A DNA stretch of 21,671 nucleotides from Lentisphaerota bacterium (GTDB lineage Bacteria; Verrucomicrobiota; Kiritimatiellia; JAAZAB01): NCBI GenBank assembly GCA_020201415.1, contig JAIVGW010000221.1, positions 1-21,671 of the forward strand, written 5' to 3'. The position numbers and the translations under genes were made by a program. The notes under the pieces are model-generated. The model saw nothing but the letters and a program-made list of their open reading frames with translations. It made no database searches and was not told the origin of the DNA. Shown here piece by piece: positions 15,123 through 21,671 of this stretch. Each line of letters starts with the position of its first letter. Position 1 is the stretch's first letter.

Positions 15123-16469
15123 TTACTTCGCCGCCGTCTTGTCCGTCTTGTCGTCCGCCGTCTTGTCCGCCGCCTGTTCCGCCGGCCAGAACTGCTTGAT
15201 CAGTTTGGACGGGATGCCGGTTTCCTCCGGCTCAAAACAATCGGCCATGATGCGCCATCCGCGATCCAGCGCCTGTTCCAGGGGGATATTGACGCTCAAA
15301 GCCATCAACTCCTCTTCAAAACGCTCGCCGTAGGTCAACAGCTTGTTGTCCCAGGCGCTCATCCGGAAACCCATGGCCCGTTTTTCCAGCGTCTCCTTGA
15401 AGGCTGCGTAAAGCTGAATCATGGTGGTCATCACCGTGCGATGATCATCGCGGGTGCTGCTGTTGACCAGTTGCTTCAGACGGCTGAGCGAGCCGAACGG
15501 TTCAATCCGGCCGTTGCGCAGATAGAACTGTCCTTCCGTGATGTAACCGGTGTTGTCCGGCACAGGATGAGTCACATCATCGCCGGGCATGGTGGTTACC
15601 GCCAGCACGGTGATGGATCCGGCGCCTTCAAAATCCACCGCCTTCTCATAGCGCGCAGCCAGTTGACTATAGAGGTCGCCCGGATAACCGCGGTTGGAGG
15701 GGATCTGCTCCATGGTAATGGCAATCTCCTTGAGCGCATCTGCGAAATTGGTCATATCGGTCAGCAACACCAGCACCCGCTTGCCCTGTAGGGCGAACTT
15801 CTCGGCCACGGCCAGCGCAATATCAGGCACCAGTTGGCATTCCACCGTGGGATCGGCAGCGGTATGAATAAACAGCACCGACCGCGACAGGGCGCCGTTT
15901 TTCTCGAGAATATCGCGGAAAAACAGGTAATCATCATGCTTAAGCCCCATCCCGCCCAGAATGATCACATCCACTTCCGCCTGCAGCGCGATACGCGCCA
16001 ACAAATCGTTGTAAGGCTCTCCCGCCACCGAAAAAATCGGCAGCTTCTGCGACTCCACCAGCGAGTTGAACACATCAATCATCGGGATCCCCGTCCGAAC
16101 CATGTTGCGGGGAATGATGCGCTTGGCCGGATTGACCGACGGTCCGCCGATGGGAATGAGGTTTTCGGTGATGGCCGGCCCCTTGTCCCGCGGCTGACCG
16201 CTGCCGGTGAACACCCGGCCCAGCAGGGCATCGGAAAAGGCCACGCGCATGGTATCGCCCAGGAAGCGCACCTGGGCGTCAGTGGCCACGCCCCGGCTGC
16301 CGGCAAACACCTGGAGGTACACCCGGTCGCCTTCCAGGCGGATCACCTGTGCCAGGGAGCTGCCGCGCGTGGACGCCACTTCCGCCAGCTCGCGGTAAGA
16401 CACGCCGTCCGCCTGCACCACAATCACATTGCCCGCTATCTGTTCGACGCGATGATAAGTCTTATTCAT
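15123..16469 (-). CDS. atpB: V/A-type ATPase subunit B (non-catalytic head subunit)
   Basis: Subunit B alternates with A in the ATPase head and helps form the nucleotide sites without hydrolysing ATP. The start ATG 16469 (MNKTYHRVEQIAGNV) has GGAGG about ten bases upstream; the frame continues to 16511 without such a site. It gives 448 residues. There is no Walker A motif, and the matching place reads QKLPIFSVAGEPYNDLLARI, as in B subunits. VLLTDMTNFADALKEI and EQIPSNRGYPGDLYSQLAARY are standard. Its start overlaps the end of atpA by 8 bases. The last ~20 residues form a Lys/Asp/Thr/Ala tail coded by a short direct repeat. Confidence 0.96.
   Translation of the reverse strand: MNKTYHRVEQIAGNVIVVQADGVSYRELAEVASTRGSSLAQVIRLEGDRVYLQVFAGSRGVATDAQVRFLGDTMRVAFSDALLGRVFTGSGQPRDKGPAITENLIPIGGPSVNPAKRIIPRNMVRTGIPMIDVFNSLVESQKLPIFSVAGEPYNDLLARIALQAEVDVIILGGMGLKHDDYLFFRDILEKNGALSRSVLFIHTAADPTVECQLVPDIALAVAEKFALQGKRVLVLLTDMTNFADALKEIAITMEQIPSNRGYPGDLYSQLAARYEKAVDFEGAGSITVLAVTTMPGDDVTHPVPDNTGYITEGQFYLRNGRIEPFGSLSRLKQLVNSSTRDDHRTVMTTMIQLYAAFKETLEKRAMGFRMSAWDNKLLTYGERFEEELMALSVNIPLEQALDRGWRIMADCFEPEETGIPSKLIKQFWPAEQAADKTADDKTDKTAAK
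15131..15169. repeat. 15-base direct repeat within the 3' end of atpB
   Basis: CCGCCGTCTTGTCCG occurs at 15131-15145 and again at 15155-15169, an exact copy 24 bases (8 codons) apart. The in-frame spacing produces the DKT-type repeats of the AtpB tail. Slippage could change the tail length by whole codons without breaking the frame. Confidence 0.75.
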
Positions 16470-18195
16470 TCTCGGTAACCTCCGCGAGCATTTGGCTGAT
16501 CCGCTCCTCAAGTTGTTTGAATTCGTCGGACTTCATCTCCGCGCGATTCCAATCCTTGGTCGTCTGGGTCAGCCGACTGAAAAACCGCCGGGCGGCATCC
16601 TTGTCCTCGAATTTCATGCCGGCTTTTAAAATTCGCACAAATATTCCAAAGACGTGTTTTTGCCGGTCCGCCGTGGTAGCGCCTTCGACTTCATGATAGG
16701 CATCCTGCTGCAGATAGGCCGCATCCAAATACTCCGCCTTCAGATAAACCAGGAAGTCATCCAGGGAGGTGCCTTCCTCGCCCACGACCTTCATCATCTG
16801 GCTGACTTCATTGCCCTGGCGCAGCAGGCGGTGTGCATAAGCTACATCCCCGGCATCGACCACGCCCACGTATTTGCTCCAACTTTCCAACGGATCGATG
16901 GCCGGGTAGCGCCGGGCATCGGAACGCGCCCGCGACAGTCCGTGGAAGGCGCCCACGACTTTCAAAGTGCCCTGGGTGACCGGCTCTTCAAAATTACCGC
17001 CGGCGGGACTGACCGTGCCGCCGATGGTTACCGAACCCGTGCGTCCGTCGCGTAGTTTGACCACGCCGCCGCGTTCGTAGAAGGCGGCTATCACTGATTC
17101 CAGGTAGGCCGGGAACGCTTCCTCGCCGGGGATCTCCTCGAGACGGCCGGACATTTCACGCAGGGCCTGCGCCCAGCGCGAGGTGGAATCGGCCAGCAGC
17201 AACACATTCAAACCCATCTGGCGGTAATATTCGGCCACCGTCACCGCCGTGTAAACCGAAGCCTCGCGGGCTGCCACCGGCATGGAACTGGTATTGCAGA
17301 TGATCATAGTCCGCTCCATCAGACTGCGCCCGGTGCGCGGATCAGTGAGTTCCGGAAACTCGCGCAGTGTCTCCACCACTTCCCCCGCCCGCTCGCCGCA
17401 GGCCGCCACAATCACGATGTCCACATCGGCATGGCGCGAAGTCAACTGCTGCAAGACGGTCTTGCCGGCGCCGAAAGGACCGGGAATACAATAGGTCCCG
17501 CCGCGGGCCACGGGATAGAACGTGTCGATGATGCGGATCTTGGTCGTCAGGGGCTCCGTCGGGCGCAGGCGCTCGGCATAACAATTGATGGGAATCTTGA
17601 CCGGCCACTGCTGCACCATAGTGACTTCATGGCTCCGGCCCCCGGCATCCTTCAGGACGGCCACCCGCTGGTCCACCTTGTACTTGCCGGCCGACACGAC
17701 CTCCTCCACCTGCAGTTCGCCGCGTAACCTGAAGGGCACCATCACGTGGTGTTCGAACATGCCCTCCGGAACGATCCCCAGCGTATCACCGGCAAACAGC
17801 TTGTCTCCGGACTTGGCTTTGGGGGTAAACTCCCACTCAGCATCCCGCGACAAGGGCTGTAGATATTTACCCCGCTGGAGGAAGAAACCGCTTTGCTCAG
17901 CCAGGGCCGGCAGCGGATTTTGCAAGCCGTCATACACCTGAGCAAGCAATCCCGGACCCAGTTCCACCGCCAGCAATTCCCCGGTAAATTCCACCTGGTC
18001 GCCGATCTTCAGGTCCGTGGTGTCCTCAAACACCTGTAATTCGGCCTTATTGCCGCGCACGCGGATAACTTCGGCCTTGAGCCGCAGATCATCAACCAGC
18101 GCATAAGCCACTTCATTCTGAATCACCGGGTTCTCGAACTCAACTGTAATCAGATTGCCGTTTACCCCGGCTATCCTGCCCAAATTGGTGCTCAT
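16462..18195 (-). CDS. atpA: V/A-type ATPase subunit A (catalytic)
   Basis: This is the catalytic subunit that makes or hydrolyses ATP in the cytoplasmic head. It has 577 residues, a typical length. The N-terminal barrel is followed by the non-homologous insertion at about 115-190 that distinguishes A subunits from F1-beta. The Walker A motif PGPFGAGKTVLQQ is at 238-250 with K245. Later motifs are ACGERAGEVVETL and LLADSTSRWAQALREMSGRL, both standard. The ATG at 18195 has GGAAAA upstream. A 95-base gap with a long inverted repeat separates it from the DUF2764 gene. The 3' end overlaps atpB by 8 bases. Confidence 0.97.
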   Translation of the reverse strand: MSTNLGRIAGVNGNLITVEFENPVIQNEVAYALVDDLRLKAEVIRVRGNKAELQVFEDTTDLKIGDQVEFTGELLAVELGPGLLAQVYDGLQNPLPALAEQSGFFLQRGKYLQPLSRDAEWEFTPKAKSGDKLFAGDTLGIVPEGMFEHHVMVPFRLRGELQVEEVVSAGKYKVDQRVAVLKDAGGRSHEVTMVQQWPVKIPINCYAERLRPTEPLTTKIRIIDTFYPVARGGTYCIPGPFGAGKTVLQQLTSRHADVDIVIVAACGERAGEVVETLREFPELTDPRTGRSLMERTMIICNTSSMPVAAREASVYTAVTVAEYYRQMGLNVLLLADSTSRWAQALREMSGRLEEIPGEEAFPAYLESVIAAFYERGGVVKLRDGRTGSVTIGGTVSPAGGNFEEPVTQGTLKVVGAFHGLSRARSDARRYPAIDPLESWSKYVGVVDAGDVAYAHRLLRQGNEVSQMMKVVGEEGTSLDDFLVYLKAEYLDAAYLQQDAYHEVEGATTADRQKHVFGIFVRILKAGMKFEDKDAARRFFSRLTQTTKDWNRAEMKSDEFKQLEERISQMLAEVTENE

Positions 18196-18217
18196 GATTT
18201 TTCCAAATTGCTGTTGA

Positions 18218-18275
18218 CGGGCGCTACGAGCCCATCGGCCACCATCACACTCGGACAGCAGGCTCGTAGCGCCCG
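18218..18275. repeat. 15-bp perfect inverted repeat inside the ATPase operon (DUF2764-atpA gap)
   Basis: CGGGCGCTACGAGCC (18218-18232) and GGCTCGTAGCGCCCG (18261-18275) are exact reverse complements around a 28-base spacer. They fill most of the gap between the DUF2764 stop and the atpA start. No T-run follows on the minus strand, so it is not a typical terminator. It may be a REP-like dispersed palindrome, or an RNA structure that sets stability or processing of the atp transcript. Confidence 0.8.
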
Positions 18276-18290
18276 CTGTTACTCACGTCG

Positions 18291-18824
18291 TTATCCGGCG
18301 GCAGCCGCCGCCGGGTCGCTCTCCATAAACTCCTTGATCACCGTCTCCGCCTGTTCCTCCTGCATCCCGGCCCAGCGCCAGGCCAGGCGCAATTTCAAGG
18401 CAAAGCCCAGCACGGCCGGCAGAGCAAACGGCGCCGGGCGGGCGGCTTCCTCCGCCCACAGCCAACGCAACCGGTCCAAAGCCAGCTCACGCTCCAGCGG
18501 ATTGCCCCGGGCACAGGCCTCCGCAACCTCCCGTTCCAACCCGCAATCATAGCCCTGGTGCGGCAGCAGCCGCGCAGCCACATCGACCCCCAGCCGCCCG
18601 GCGCGCCAGCGGGCCAAGGCATTACGCATCTGCGCATCCCACTGACGCCAGGCATGGGCAAAGCCACTCCGGACATCGCCGCTGTCATTCAGCAGGGCGA
18701 CCGTTGCGCGATAATCAACATCTCGCAGCACCCGGCGGCATGCCTCAACAAACTCATCCAGCGTCCAGGCGGGTTTTTCCCCCAGGGTCAAGGCTGGCAA
18801 ACTTGCGCAAAAATAATAATACAT
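18291..18824 (-). CDS. DUF2764 family protein of V-type ATPase operons
   Basis: This is a member of the DUF2764 family, found between atpE and atpA in V-type ATPase operons of Chlamydia, spirochaetes and relatives. In position, and possibly in function, it may stand for a missing peripheral subunit such as C, but no role is established to my knowledge. The ATG at 18824 opens MYYYFCASLPALTLGEKP, the typical family N-terminus; a TTG at 18839 is a less likely start. It gives 177 residues, mostly helical and rich in Trp, Arg and Ala. Two strong inverted repeats flank the gene (18218-18275 and 18840-18866). This would allow its expression level to differ from that of atpE and atpA. Confidence 0.84.
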   Translation of the reverse strand: MYYYFCASLPALTLGEKPAWTLDEFVEACRRVLRDVDYRATVALLNDSGDVRSGFAHAWRQWDAQMRNALARWRAGRLGVDVAARLLPHQGYDCGLEREVAEACARGNPLERELALDRLRWLWAEEAARPAPFALPAVLGFALKLRLAWRWAGMQEEQAETVIKEFMESDPAAAAAG

Positions 18825-18839
18825 GTCCGTATCCGTCAA

Positions 18840-18866
18840 CAGTGCCCGGCCGGCAGCCGGGCACTG
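18840..18866. repeat. 11-bp perfect hairpin between atpE and the DUF2764 gene
   Basis: CAGTGCCCGGC (18840-18850) and GCCGGGCACTG (18856-18866) pair exactly around a 5-base loop. This would make a very stable RNA hairpin. It sits 10 bases after the atpE stop and 15 bases before the DUF2764 ATG, reading on the minus strand. No U-tract follows, so stabilisation or processing of the atpE mRNA, or occlusion of the next ribosome site, is more likely than termination. Confidence 0.75.
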
Positions 18867-18876
18867 CCGCTAAAAA

Positions 18877-19515
18877 TTACTTGGTCTTGTCGCCGGCGCT
18901 CTCGCGCGCCACGCGATGGACGATTTCACCCAGGTCCGGCCGTAAAAAGTTCATCAAGGCCTCCGCAATGGCCTCCGCCGTGAAATCATGCGTCAGCCTG
19001 GTATCCTTGTAGGAAACCTTGAACCCTTTGTCGATGGCGCCCTCCGGCCGCAAATCCAGCCCCTGCTCCAACCGGCGGCGGAAACGGCTGCGGAAAAAGC
19101 GGGTCAGTTCTTTCTGATCATCCTCGCTGATCAACAAATCGATGCGCGCGGCAGCCTCATCGTCCGCCACATAAGCCTCCACCACCTTGACCAGCATGTT
19201 TTCCAGCACGGAAACCGGCAGGGCTTCGCGCACAGCATCCCGGACGATTTCCTCCATGATTTTCTCAGTGCCGCGGCCCACGGTAATCAGCAGGTCGCGC
19301 GCGGCCTGTTCCAGAGTTTTGCCGGCCCGTTCCTGAAACAGAGCGGCTTCCTCTTCCGCCTCTTTCAGTTTTGCAGCGGCTTCCGTGTGGGCCTGTTTGA
19401 CAATCTGGGCGGCGCGCTGCTTGGCTTCCGCCTTGATGGCTTCCGCCTCCTTTTGTGCCTTGGCCACACCTTCCGATTGAATGCGGCTAATCAAACTTTG
19501 TAATTCCTCAGCCAT
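18877..19515 (-). CDS. atpE: V/A-type ATPase subunit E (peripheral stalk)
   Basis: Subunit E forms the peripheral stalk that holds the ATPase head still. The 212-residue protein begins with a long Ala/Glu/Lys coiled coil (about 1-90: KAQKEAEAIKAEAKQRAAQI, then KEAEEEAALFQERAGKTLEQ). The globular C-terminal domain ends in FLRPDLGEIVHRVAR. The start ATG 19515 has AGGCGGGG upstream. It is the first gene of the operon, with a good candidate promoter about 100 bases before it. No separate subunit G/H, C or F gene is seen, as in other operons of the E-DUF2764-A-B-D-I-K type. Confidence 0.92.
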   Translation of the reverse strand: MAEELQSLISRIQSEGVAKAQKEAEAIKAEAKQRAAQIVKQAHTEAAAKLKEAEEEAALFQERAGKTLEQAARDLLITVGRGTEKIMEEIVRDAVREALPVSVLENMLVKVVEAYVADDEAAARIDLLISEDDQKELTRFFRSRFRRRLEQGLDLRPEGAIDKGFKVSYKDTRLTHDFTAEAIAEALMNFLRPDLGEIVHRVARESAGDKTK

Positions 19516-19607
19516 AAGACCCCGCCTTTTTGGTTATTCCCCGGCCGGCCCACCCCAGGCAACGCAGACAACGCCGGTCACACACCACTCAAAAACATTG
19601 ATCTATT

Positions 19608-19636
19608 TTTATACACCAAATCCACACTCAAGGCAA
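19608..19636 (-). promoter_or_regulatory. Candidate sigma70-type promoter for the ATPase operon
   Basis: On the minus strand TTGCCT, an exact 17-base spacer and TATAAA lie upstream of atpE, with an AT-rich stretch after the -10. Transcription would start near 19600, giving a leader of about 85 bases. This is the best promoter match I found for the operon. Confidence 0.55.
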
Positions 19637-19734
19637 GCACGTAAACTTCCACCGCGCGCTCGGAGGGTGCCGGACAATTTTTTTGATACTTGCACGATTT
19701 TCTTTAAATATAGGGGTTTTATAGCATATAGATG

Positions 19735-19753
19735 TATCTGTAACAGATATAAT
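19735..19753 (+). promoter_or_regulatory. Operator-like palindrome overlapping a TATAAT box
   Basis: TATCTGT-A-ACAGATA (19735-19749) is a perfect 7-bp dyad with a single central base, and a consensus TATAAT (19748-19753) overlaps its right end. The stretch from about 19670 to 19810 is much richer in A and T than the rest of the window. A regulator binding here would block a promoter for the plus-strand gene at 19886 and hydG. I see no good -35 box at the right spacing, so an activator-dependent promoter is possible. Confidence 0.45.
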
Positions 19754-19814
19754 ATGCCATATTTTAGGTAATTGCGCCGAATTATTTATCAATCACATCA
19801 AAGAATTTGTCTTT

Positions 19815-19830
19815 CTCCGCGCGCGCGGAG
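19815..19830. repeat. 16-base self-complementary GC palindrome in the leader of the unknown gene
   Basis: CTCCGCGCGCGCGGAG is an exact palindrome located between the AT-rich promoter-like region and the gene start at 19886. In RNA it could form only a short hairpin; in DNA it could be a protein site. Its GC richness contrasts with its surroundings. Confidence 0.4.
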
Positions 19831-19885
19831 CACAGCTTTGAGTACAGACTTGACTTGGCAGGAGGATTGCAGTATTAATTATTGG

Positions 19886-20578
19886 ATGAGCGTAAAACCA
19901 CACAATTTCTGGTACGCGGTGAACAACACGGAAATCGTGCTGATGCCTTCCAGCCCCCTGGAGACATTCGGCGCCACCCACCTGCATTACCACATGGTCA
20001 GCGAACTCATGGACACAGTCAACCAGGTGCGTATCCGCGAAGGCACCATCCAGTCTCATCGACCTCAGATCATAACCCCGACCTATTACGAAGACGAACT
20101 GGCCCGGGGCTTCGGCGAACAGGCGCAAGAATACATCGAATGGCTGCGCACCCACTCCCAGGATATGCGCATACTGCAATATGGTTTCCAACTGCAAAAA
20201 ACGGAATTAAGCGAACAAGTGATTTCCGGCAATCCAACCGAAGTGCTGGAACGGGTCAAGCAGGATGTTGAAGCACGTGATGACAAACTGGCCGGCGTGA
20301 TTCTCGGGGTGGATGACCCATGGGATGTTTGCCTTATGAAATTCATGGTGGATGTCATCCGTAATTCGGCGCCGGTTAATTTCCAGGAACTCAACCGGCG
20401 GCGGCTACTGGATGACGCCAACGGCGTTCCACGGGCCATACGCCATGAAATTGAGCACCTTTTCCTGGCCGCCAGCCGCAATCCGGCCCACATTAAAAAC
20501 CTGAGCAGCTATCTCCGGCGTCACGGCCTGTTCGGCGAATATGAGGATCGTTTTTTTGCCTTGCTGCCCCGCGCCTGA
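19886..20578 (+). CDS. Conserved-looking hypothetical protein upstream of hydG
   Basis: I cannot name this family. From ATG 19886 it has 230 residues, is soluble and has no signal peptide or membrane segment. The sequence looks like a real, constrained protein: KPHNFWYAVNNTEIVLMPSS, then THLHYHMVSELMDTVNQVRI near the N-terminus, ITPTYYEDELARGFGEQAQE in the middle, and LRRHGLFGEYEDRFFALL at the end. No metal-binding or catalytic motif stands out, although HLHYH is a local His cluster. A perfect AGGAGG (19860-19865) is 20 bases from this ATG, which is too far. It is 8 bases from an in-frame ATT at 19874, so the true start may be ATT or lie further upstream. The gene precedes hydG by 144 bases on the same strand. 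Confidence 0.72.
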   Translation: MSVKPHNFWYAVNNTEIVLMPSSPLETFGATHLHYHMVSELMDTVNQVRIREGTIQSHRPQIITPTYYEDELARGFGEQAQEYIEWLRTHSQDMRILQYGFQLQKTELSEQVISGNPTEVLERVKQDVEARDDKLAGVILGVDDPWDVCLMKFMVDVIRNSAPVNFQELNRRRLLDDANGVPRAIRHEIEHLFLAASRNPAHIKNLSSYLRRHGLFGEYEDRFFALLPRA

Positions 20579-20722
20579 ACACCATTTTATGATAAATTGA
20601 ATTGGAAGCAGAGGTTGCCGCAAGCGAATCCATACTGTGGCTGAAAGTATTTATCCGGAACACCGGACAGCAAACGACTCCGGCAGAACCCCCAAACGGG
20701 GCCGACAACACGACAGGACCAC
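20579..20722 (+). other. 144-base gap before hydG with small dyads
   Basis: No gene is seen here. Several short complementary pairs occur: ATACT/AGTAT (20632-20650), CCGG/CCGG near 20655-20666, and CCCC-AAAC-GGGG near 20692-20703, just before the hydG ribosome site (AGGA). The gap is longer than a normal intra-operon spacer, so a leader or a separate hydG promoter is possible. I do not recognise a known riboswitch. Confidence 0.3.
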
Positions 20723-21671
20723 ATGTCTAACAACGGCACATTCATTGACGAAGCCGGCATTCATCAGACACTGACTGACAATGCCGCTAATTCCGAACGG
20801 GCCATGGCGGTCCTGGACCGTGCCTTGGAAAAAAACGGGCTGGAACCGGCAGATGTGGCAGTCCTTTTGAACACCGACACCCCGGAAGTCAACGAACGTC
20901 TGTTCGCCAGCGCCGGGCGCGTCAAGCACGAAATATACGGCCGCCGGCTGGTGCTCTTCGCGCCGCTGTACATCGCCAACTACTGCACCAATAATTGCCT
21001 TTACTGCGGGTTTCGCCGTGAAAACACCGGCATGCAGCGCCGTGTTCTGAGCATGGCGGAAATCGCCGAGGAAACTCTGCGCCTGGAGCAACAGGGACAC
21101 AAGCGCCTGATGGTGCTCACAGGCGAAGATGCGCAACAGTCCGGGCTGGACTACTGCCTGGAGGCCATCACTACCATTTACAACACACATACACCGGACG
21201 GTAAAGGCGCCATCCGGCGTATCAACCTTGAAATTGCCCCGCTCACCGTTGACGAATTCCGCCGCCTGAAGCAGGCCGATATCGGCACCTACGTGCTTTT
21301 TCAGGAAACTTATCATCCGGCCACCTATGCCCGGATGCATCCCGACGGACCTAAGTCCGATTCCCGTTGGCGCCTGTACGCCATGGATCGCGCGCAGGAG
21401 GCCGGGCTGGACGATGTGGGCATCGGCGCCCTGTTTGGACTGTACGATTACCGGTTTGAAGCGCTGGCGCTTCTGGAGCACGCCCGCCACCTGGAACAGA
21501 CTTTCGGCGTAGGCCCCCACACTATCAGCGTGCCGCGGTTGGAGCCGGCGCTGAACGCCCCGGCCGCCACAAATGTCCCCCACCCGGTTACGGATCATGA
21601 CTTCCGGCGCCTGATCGCCATTCTGCGGCTGGCGGTGCCCTATACCGGCATTATCCTGACCACACGTGAAA
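20723..21671 (+). CDS. hydG: [FeFe]-hydrogenase maturase HydG, radical SAM tyrosine lyase (3' end outside window)
   Basis: HydG cleaves tyrosine to supply the CO and CN ligands of the [FeFe]-hydrogenase H-cluster. The frame stays open to the last base, showing 316 residues of a family normally about 470 long, so the C-terminal auxiliary cluster site is not visible. The start ATG has AGGA just upstream. The radical SAM motif is C88-X3-C92-X2-C95 in YIANYCTNNCLYCGF. Further HydG landmarks are GHKRLMVLTGEDAQ, IGTYVLFQETYHPATY, DVGIGALFGLYDYRFEALAL and FGVGPHTISVPRLEPA. LFQETYH and GVGPHTISVPR distinguish it from ThiH, its closest relative. Its presence implies that hydE, hydF and a hydrogenase are encoded elsewhere. 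Confidence 0.93.
   Translation, partial: MSNNGTFIDEAGIHQTLTDNAANSERAMAVLDRALEKNGLEPADVAVLLNTDTPEVNERLFASAGRVKHEIYGRRLVLFAPLYIANYCTNNCLYCGFRRENTGMQRRVLSMAEIAEETLRLEQQGHKRLMVLTGEDAQQSGLDYCLEAITTIYNTHTPDGKGAIRRINLEIAPLTVDEFRRLKQADIGTYVLFQETYHPATYARMHPDGPKSDSRWRLYAMDRAQEAGLDDVGIGALFGLYDYRFEALALLEHARHLEQTFGVGPHTISVPRLEPALNAPAATNVPHPVTDHDFRRLIAILRLAVPYTGIILTTRE

Noticed and set aside
19655..19685. CACC...GGTG followed by a run of T as a terminator
   Set aside because: The stem is short and imperfect, and no plus-strand gene ends upstream of it, so there is nothing to terminate.
20579..20722. Possible lysine-type riboswitch (AGAGGTTGC ... GGCTGAAAG) before hydG
   Set aside because: The two motifs are only about 25 bases apart and the other conserved parts of the lysine aptamer are missing; the resemblance is superficial.
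20651..21598. Minus-strand open frame of about 315 codons opposite hydG
   Set aside because: HydG motifs are complete on the plus strand; the antisense frame is a shadow.
1..21671. CRISPR array, tRNA, rRNA, insertion sequence or phage genes
   Set aside because: No regularly spaced repeats, no cloverleaf or rRNA segments, and no transposase or integrase-like frames were seen on either strand.

Overview
The window is GC-rich and densely coded. It looks like the chromosome of a Gram-negative anaerobe. The evidence is an Rnf electron-transport complex, a V/A-type ATPase with a DUF2764 gene in the operon, the [FeFe]-hydrogenase maturase HydG, and an outer-membrane-type barrel protein ending in Phe. 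The ATPase order E-DUF2764-A-B-D-I-K is the one I know from Chlamydia and from spirochaete-type operons. With the high GC this suggests a PVC-group anaerobe (Kiritimatiellota, Lentisphaerota or Verrucomicrobiota type). That placement is inference; there is no rRNA gene to test it.

Layout: (1) 1-1085, plus strand: the end of rnfG (cut by the window edge) and rnfE. (2) 1094-7474, minus strand: a STAS protein gene followed by a Wsp-like chemosensory operon in the order wspA (receptor), wspB (CheW, internally deleted), wspC (CheR-TPR), wspD (CheW) and wspE (CheA-REC). The operon stops there, without the methylesterase gene wspF or the diguanylate cyclase gene wspR. (3) 7615-9631, plus: an SppA-type S49 peptidase and a dihydrodipicolinate-synthase-family aldolase. 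(4) 9713-10408, minus: a predicted small outer-membrane protein. (5) 10630-12155, plus: a small basic protein, TatC and a dCMP deaminase. (6) 12166-19515, minus: the complete V/A-type ATPase operon, with two strong inverted repeats inside it. (7) 19886-21671, plus: an unrecognised conserved-looking protein and hydG, which runs off the end.

Rnf would couple ferredoxin:NAD+ electron transfer to ion pumping, and the V-type ATPase would interconvert that gradient and ATP. The K subunit keeps the Gln/Gln/Glu pattern of Na+-binding rings, so a sodium circuit is plausible. HydG points to H2 metabolism, which fits a fermentative life.

The most unusual part is the Wsp-like operon. The first CheW gene keeps only its two ends, in different reading frames. 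The CheA-like kinase lacks the ATP-lid segment between its G1 and G2 boxes but is otherwise intact. No CheB or GGDEF output gene is next to it. Either the pathway is decaying, or it has been rewired (perhaps through the STAS protein), or the assembly lost segments here.
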